64,000 bases of DNA from Antedon bifida. Its lineage: Eukaryota; Echinodermata; Crinoidea; Comatulida; Antedonidae. This document shows, piece by piece, positions 59,241-64,000 of this stretch. Made by a program: the position numbers and the translations under genes. Each line of letters starts with the position of its first letter. Within the stretch, counting starts at the first letter, position 1. The stretch spans positions 16,902,417-16,966,416 of the forward strand of contig OY727101.1 in the NCBI GenBank assembly GCA_963402885.1. The letters are read 5' to 3'. Below the pieces are notes generated by a model. That model had not been told where the DNA came from, did no database searches, and saw only the letters and a list, made by a program, of their open reading frames with translations.

Positions 59241-59390
59241 TTTTGGATTAAGCGTTTTTATCATTGTTAACATAGATGAACACAGTATCTGTAAGATTTT
59301 AGAAGTAGTAACAACCAGATTTTAAAGAATATATTAATCTAATTTATTTTTCTGCAACATTTGTAGTATACTTAATTTGTCAACTCCACC

Positions 59391-59502
59391 TTAAGCTCTG
59401 TCTACACTATCAAACTAGTTTGCCCAAATATGGTAGTGATATGAGATCATCATGTCCATATATGGGCATATCACATTAATTTGAAAGTGTAGACCAGGCA
59501 TT
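59391..59502 (-). repeat. Foldback MITE (family 1), copy 22, degraded
   Basis: TTAAGCTCTGTCTACACTAT to TTTGAAAGTGTAGACC; part of the interior is lost. Confidence 0.8.
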
Positions 59503-59731
59503 TTTAACAGATGTAGAATAAGATTCTGTTTTTTAGAACATAGAACACAATGGGTTTTTAATTAGTAAAAGCAATTCACTGTTTTATCAACATCTTATTG
59601 TGTACAGAGACAGTATCTTGTTAGATAATTATTGTAATTTTAAAAGAGCTTGATTATTCTCGCAGTTGTTGTAAATAAATGTTGTAAAAATGCAGTAATT
59701 GATTTGTTAGATTGTTCTTGGGTTTTCTTAA

Positions 59732-59877
59732 AGAGTCTTTCACACTTCCCGGCACGGTTCCGGTCTGACGGCCAGTCAAAACGAACGCCAATGTTACATT
59801 TTCTATGCTATGCGCCAATCGATATGACCTTCGATTTGCCAGTACAGGACCCGTGCTGGAAGAGATGTGAAAGACCC
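59732..59877. repeat. 146 bp inverted-repeat element with TTAA target duplication
   Basis: TTAA (59728-59731) then AGAGTCTTTCACACTTCCCG; right end TGGAAGAGATGTGAAAGACC then CT before TTAA (59878-59881). The ends are inverse copies and the element is GC-richer than its flanks. Confidence 0.75.
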
Positions 59878-59965
59878 TTAACTGTTTTTCCTAAATAGGG
59901 CGCATGAACATATTGAGTTATCCTATATAGTGCACATGCAATAAATTAAGTCTGTATAGAGTAAT

Positions 59966-60133
59966 GTAGTGTAACTCCTCCTTTGGGACACTCCAATTAC
60001 ACTTCATTGTGAAATGAACAAGTATCAATGCATGTTTTAAACACTGCACCAACCCACTATTCAGGGGACACCCATATTAAGGGGACACTTTGGTGGGTCC
60101 TGAAGGTGTCCCCTTAATAGGGGTTTTACTGTA
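59966..60133. repeat. Pogo-like inverted-repeat element
   Basis: TAGTGTAACTCCTCCTTTGG at the left and AAGGTGTCCCCTTAATAGGG then gttttactgta at the right. One of the clearer examples of the family here. Confidence 0.65.
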
Positions 60134-60583
60134 TTTTGTTTGTCGAACCTTGATAATGATCAACAGTAAATACAGTATTTTCCTTAGCCAAGTGAATATG
60201 GCCACTGGTCATCAAAAATAGAAACGGTCTGGTGCTCTAGGAATGATGGAAACTCTGTTCTAAATCTGAATCTAGTTTGTGATTTTTATTAAAAAGGATA
60301 ATAATTACTGAACCATTTGTGTATAATAATTTAAGTTGAATTTAATAATTTCTAAATCATAAATTACAAAAGATAACAATATAAATTATATAATGTATAA
60401 ATGTAGAAACTAGTATGGTAGAAATCTACTTATTTTGGTGGATCTATACATTTCAGATACAGTATTTAAATTTTGTTGATTTTAATCAGATTATCATCTT
60501 GTCAAAAATACAATCACATATTTTTATCTAAAGTTTTCTATATTTTTAATAATGATTTAATGATTATTTAGTACTTTCAATTC
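60134..60583. other. Non-coding stretch between the convergent genes
   Basis: No feature except TTTATT at about 60286, a possible - strand poly(A) signal for the zinc-finger gene about 1 kb past its stop. Confidence 0.35.
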
Positions 60584-60733
60584 TTAAGCTCTGTCTACAC
60601 TATCAAACTTTATGTGACAAAAAATGTGACGTTCCCATATATGGACATGATGTCATATTACTACCATATTTGGGTATATCACTACCATATTTGGGCACAT
60701 CACACTTTTTTTGATAGTGTAGACAGAGCTTTA
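60584..60733 (+). repeat. Foldback MITE (family 1), copy 23
   Basis: TTAAGCTCTGTCTACACTAT to GATAGTGTAGACAGAGCTTTA, + orientation. Confidence 0.9.
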
Positions 60734-61170
60734 TATGTTTATCAAGCTGTCATAAAGTTTATGAAAATGTGCACGCCACGAATTGTCGTAAGGGAGCAAA
60801 ACGGTGCCTTACGACAAAACTTGGTCCATGATAGGATTATACATGTAGCAGTACAATAATCCATGTACTGAAAAATACCTTTTTTTAGCACTAACTCAGT
60901 CATGATAAACAATGTATCTTTGGTAATTTATGTAGATGCAGTTTTAAGAAACAGACCTGCCACCATTCTTATTCTAAACATGTTTCAAATTATTAAATTG
61001 AATAGTACTTCTGAGATTTTTAAATAATTTAGATGATCAGAATATCTGATTAGATTGGCTTGTTTTTAGAGGTAAAGGAACATGTTGGTTGCTATAATGC
61101 AACAGAGAGTCTGCAAACACCAATCGTGGTAACCATAAGATCTGAAAGACTTCCAGTAGGTACTGTATAA
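60734..61170. other. Non-coding, likely 3' flank or 3' UTR of the zinc-finger gene
   Basis: No other structure is seen. Confidence 0.35.
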
Positions 61171-61316
61171 AAGCTTGGCTCCCACTAGGATGCAACGAGA
61201 CAATGTAGACACAATGCAATAAAAAGCGACAGTTTGGAGGATCCATCGTCTTGATTGGTCAAATTATTTGTGGTGCGTTTACGTCCTTGTGTCACATCCA
61301 AGTGGAAACCAAGCTT
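61171..61316. repeat. GC-rich foldback element (family 2), copy D
   Basis: AAGCTTGGCTCCCACTAGGA at the left and ATCCAAGTGGAAACCAAGCT at the right, inverse copies. On the - strand it begins about 10 bases after the zinc-finger stop codon, so it should be in the 3' UTR. Confidence 0.8.
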
Positions 61317-61325
61317 AAAGAAAAG

Positions 61326-61882
61326 TTAATTTATAAGAAGAATTCTAATATTTCCCTCCATGTCTCTCAGTGGGTTTGTAATCTCACTGAGAGACGCCAA
61401 ACAAGAGGCAATATCTTCAGTTTCTTCTTGGTCAGTTGATATCACAGTTTTTTCCTCTTTTGCAATCTGTGCCAATAAATTTAGTTGAGAATCAGACGGC
61501 ATAAGCAGAGCATTAGAGTTGTCGTGGATAGACGGTTTTTGTTCCGTTTGTTCAACCGGACTTGGTTCTACCGTATCAATCATTTTATGAGTCTTTGCTA
61601 AATGTATTCCATCTGTTTTTAAGACTTTCCCATGCTTTGCATATAAATGTCTTTTATACGTGTTCCTGGTTTTGAACCGGGCAGAGCACTCGGTGCAGCC
61701 AAATGGTTCCTCACCCGTGTGTCGTCGCAGGTGTTCCCTGAAATGACTGGCGTGTCTGAATTCTCTGCCGCAATGTTCGCAAGTAAACCGACTTTGGTCG
61801 TTATGGATCATCATGTGATACTTGAGGCTGTGTAGCCGAGTGAACGTAGCTGAACAAACTTTGCAAGAGTATGGTTTTATAC
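61326..61882 (-). CDS. Zinc-finger gene, last exon with fingers 2-4 (557 bp)
   Basis: The - strand acceptor is ttttcattttcag. Fingers 2-4 start at CKVCSATF, CEHCGREF and CTECSARF, with linkers NDQSRF and TGEEPF. An acidic tail ends in NIRILLIN and a TAA. A foldback element lies only about 10 bases beyond the stop. Confidence 0.92.
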
Positions 61883-63859
61883 CTGAAAATGAAAAAACAA
61901 ACCAATTCGTAGTGGAGCTGTAGCTTAACATTCTTGCCTTTCAATCCCAAGGACCAGGGTTCAATTCTGACCTATTGCCAGGGTTGTAACTCACAGCTCT
62001 TTAACTCTACTTCCTAAGCCTCAAATGAGACTTAGTTTATAAGCACGATAAACTATAAAATAGTTTATCCATCCTGTAATTGGCAAGTTCTATGCGTATG
62101 AAATGAAACATCAGATTGATGAACTGGCTACCAAAATAATTGACTATTCCATTTATTGTTTGGGGGTTATTTTTATAAAATGTGTGTGTGCATGTTAACA
62201 TACCTGCATGACTCCTGTAGTGGGCACGTAGAGTTCCAAATGCTGTGAGCATCTTTCCACAAATCTCGCATTCCAATAGTTCCCCCTTTCTAATACGACT
62301 TCGTTTGCGTGACTGGTATAACAGTTCCAAGGCTTGTTTCTAGATTTTTCAATAAAAATATTTACTGGTAATAATTTATTTTTAAATATTTTTTAAATAG
62401 TAATAATATTACATTATTTATGCTCTTAACAAGGAAGTTTTTTAGTAATTGATTTTTGCCACTTGCATTATGCAAAATTTATTGGGTTTGCTGCCCATTA
62501 AGTCCCTCGCTTGAAATAGAAATAATTAATGGCTTTAAATTGCAAAAAAAAACCAAAATTCTTGAAGCATTGAAAACAAGTGAAAGGGGAAAATGGGAGA
62601 AAGTAAAAGTTTAATGTATGTGGATATGCCATTATCTCTAACCAGAGTTTAAACTGATGAATTGCAGTTAGCATCAGTAATACAAAGACTACTACTTACT
62701 CTTATTCTTCTCTCATCAGGTGTCAAATGTTGAAATAGTTCATAGTTGATAACTGCCAGTTGTGGATCCTGCTTTCTTTTCTTTTTACCTTTTGTAAGGC
62801 CAACATCCTGACATACATTGTCCATATCAAAGTCTGTTACGATCTCCACACTATCAATATCAGCTGTAGAACTCTTGAACGGCTTCTCTTTCATATCAAG
62901 ACACTCTTCCTCTACCACTTCCTCTTGTAAAACTTCTTGGTAATCTTGATAATCTTGATTAGTGATTTCTGGTTCAGGTATTGGCATACCAGATGAGTCA
63001 GTATGTAGAGCTGTTGGTAGAGGTTTTGTCGGAAGGAGTGCGTAGACGTGGTCGACATGAGGTGGTGTAAGAGGAACGATCTCCATCATGGCAATCAGGT
63101 CATCAGCAGTACCCTGCATGTATGTCTGTACGACGATCTCTGCACCAATATTATCTGCATTGATTTCCTCCGTTATACAGCTCTCACCAATAGGTAGATC
63201 AAAAATGAACTCTGAGCTTTCTGAAGATATGTCTCTCTGTAATGATTTTGGAGGTCTTCCTAACTTAACTTCATCTTTTGGTAAGTCTATGACATTATTT
63301 ACTGATGGAGTCTGCTCTTCGACTGTCTGCCTTGGGATTTTTATATCTGCATCTTCTAGTTTGTTGGGTGTTTCTGAGGTACTGGATAGGTTGATCAATC
63401 TTCCTTTGGGTAGAAGCACAAGTTCATTTACTCCTTCATCAGAATGAATGATTGTAAACTTGTCATCGCTGTGTTTACTGTCGCTATGCAACACTTTAGC
63501 TAGTATTCGTTCACTTCTTCTTCCTTGTTTTGTTTTATCTTGCTCATCTTCATTTTCTGAATCTTTCATGAAATGCTTTTGGGGAGATGTTTCTGAAGCT
63601 GTATAAAGAGATTTAATTTAAATAAATTTACAATAGTTGTAGTCACACGGCATCTAGCTTGCTTACCAAACGCATGGCCCTACAATAGCAGTACATAAGA
63701 TCTGTCTACATTATCAACTAGTTTGCCCAAATATGGTAGTGATGTGACATCATCGTGTCCATATATGGGCATATCACAACTTACATTCACTGTCTACACA
63801 AAGTGGCCTCTTCACTGCAGTAATATTAACATTATCCTTTGCTCTCTTTGAATCTGGAT
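61326..63859 (-). CDS. C2H2 zinc-finger protein, 3' four exons (5' end outside the window)
   Basis: Spliced CDS on the - strand: 63859-63785, 63598-62700, 62339-62204, 61882-61326, giving about 554 residues to a TAA stop. All junctions are in frame with GT-AG ends. The large second visible exon is acidic and disordered, with an AT-hook-like KLGRPPK and a basic KGKKKRK that may be a nuclear signal. Four C2H2 fingers follow: CEIC...HYRSH, CKVC...HMMIH, CEHC...HLRRH and CTEC...HLYAKH. The first is joined to the second by a short AGIKPY linker like the usual TGEKPY; the exon break falls in this linker. After the last finger the C-terminus is acidic. The protein is presumably a nuclear DNA-binding factor. 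I do not recognise the orthologue; any N-terminal domain such as BTB would lie beyond the right edge. Confidence 0.85.
61912..62045 (+). repeat. tRNA-derived SINE in zinc-finger intron
   Basis: GTGGAGCTGTAGCTTAACAT (box A side) and AGGGTTCAATTCTGACC (box B), tail CCTAAGCCTCAAATGAGACT. Antisense to the host gene and about 30 bp upstream of its last exon. Confidence 0.7.
62204..62339 (-). CDS. Zinc-finger gene, exon with finger 1 (136 bp)
   Basis: The - strand acceptor is aaaaatctag and the donor GCAG|gtatgt. It encodes a basic lead (QSRKRSRIRKGE) and finger 1, CEICGKMLTAFGTLRAHYRS followed by H. It ends in phase 1, in the linker. Confidence 0.9.
62340..62699. other. Zinc-finger gene intron (360 bp)
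   Basis: AT-rich, with nothing else to report. Confidence 0.6.
62700..63598 (-). CDS. Zinc-finger gene, large acidic exon (899 bp)
   Basis: The - strand acceptor is ctttatacag and the donor AAGA|gtaagt. It gives 299 open codons plus a split codon. The composition is Asp/Glu/Ser-rich with no recognised fold. Notable motifs are KLGRPPKSLQRD, KGKKKRKQD and LTPDERRIR at the end. The internal ATG at 63569 is not needed as a start because the frame is open to the acceptor. Confidence 0.85.
63696..63780 (-). repeat. Foldback MITE (family 1), copy 24, right end lost
   Basis: TAAGATCTGTCTACATTATC through CATATATGGGCATATCACAA, then it stops 4-5 bases from the splice donor of the first visible zinc-finger exon. 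Confidence 0.75.
63785..63859 (-). CDS. Zinc-finger gene, first visible exon (75 bp)
   Basis: The - strand acceptor is tattatttcag and the donor GAAT|gtaagt. It encodes PDSKRAKDNVNITAVKRPLC and then VDSE. It starts after 1 nt of a codon and ends in phase 1, fitting the next exon. A truncated foldback MITE lies just past the donor. Confidence 0.7.
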
Positions 63860-64000
63860 CTGAAATAATAAACAAATTGCAAATCATTTTTTAAATTTTA
63901 GAACTAACACCTTTAACAAATGTTAGATTTGTTCCAGGACAGTTTTTTTGTGTAAGCCCACCCCCAAATATTGCCGTAAATTTTCTTGCAAAATAATCCC

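Noticed and set aside
61647-61835. + strand frame over the zinc-finger exon
   Set aside because: It is the shadow of the - strand C2H2 coding sequence.
61912-61990. Possible tRNA gene
   Set aside because: Same SINE body as at 16014; no closed acceptor stem.
63088-63447. 119-codon + strand frame
   Set aside because: It is the complement of the large acidic zinc-finger exon, with no splice or start support of its own.

Overview
This is a 64 kb piece of AT-rich animal DNA with spliced genes, GT-AG introns and many short inverted-repeat transposons. Nothing in it looks bacterial or viral. The main gene codes for an orthologue of PPP4R4, a HEAT-repeat regulatory subunit of protein phosphatase 4. 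Its 26-exon structure and 892-residue product are close to the vertebrate protein in length and in many motifs. The repeats are unlike vertebrate ones, so I infer a marine invertebrate, perhaps an echinoderm such as a crinoid. The phylum is a weak inference.

Layout. Positions 1-20,690 show no convincing protein gene. They hold repeats: a tandem copy of a pogo-like element at the left edge, foldback elements, hAT-like elements, an unclassified ~300 bp family with inverted ends, a ~150 bp tandem array at 13,047-13,490, and the first copies of a ~160 bp foldback MITE that recurs across the window. A probable promoter with CCAAT and ATGGCGGC motifs lies near 20,776. PPP4R4 runs on the + strand from the ATG at 20,966 to the stop at 55,846. 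All 26 coding exons keep the reading frame across the splice junctions (2,679 nt including the stop). Its introns carry 14 copies of the MITE, a 1.6 kb element with a TTAA target duplication, two other inverted-repeat elements, tRNA-derived SINEs, and a 29 bp minisatellite that fills almost all of one intron.

From about 56 to 61 kb lies a repeat-rich tail-to-tail spacer. On the - strand, 61,326-63,859 holds the last four coding exons of a C2H2 zinc-finger gene with four fingers. Its 5' end lies beyond the right edge of the window. The two genes converge and nothing suggests that they work together. PPP4R4 is expected to act on the PP4 catalytic subunit in the cytosol; the zinc-finger protein is expected to bind DNA in the nucleus.

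The most notable points are the foldback MITE family (24 copies found by eye), one copy whose end overlaps a splice donor, a GC-AG intron, the intron made of minisatellite, a 64 nt intronic hairpin, and strong enrichment of the palindrome TAGGCCTA that stops abruptly at 34 kb. Coordinates were read by eye: exon ends should be exact, while ends of degenerate repeats may be off by several bases.
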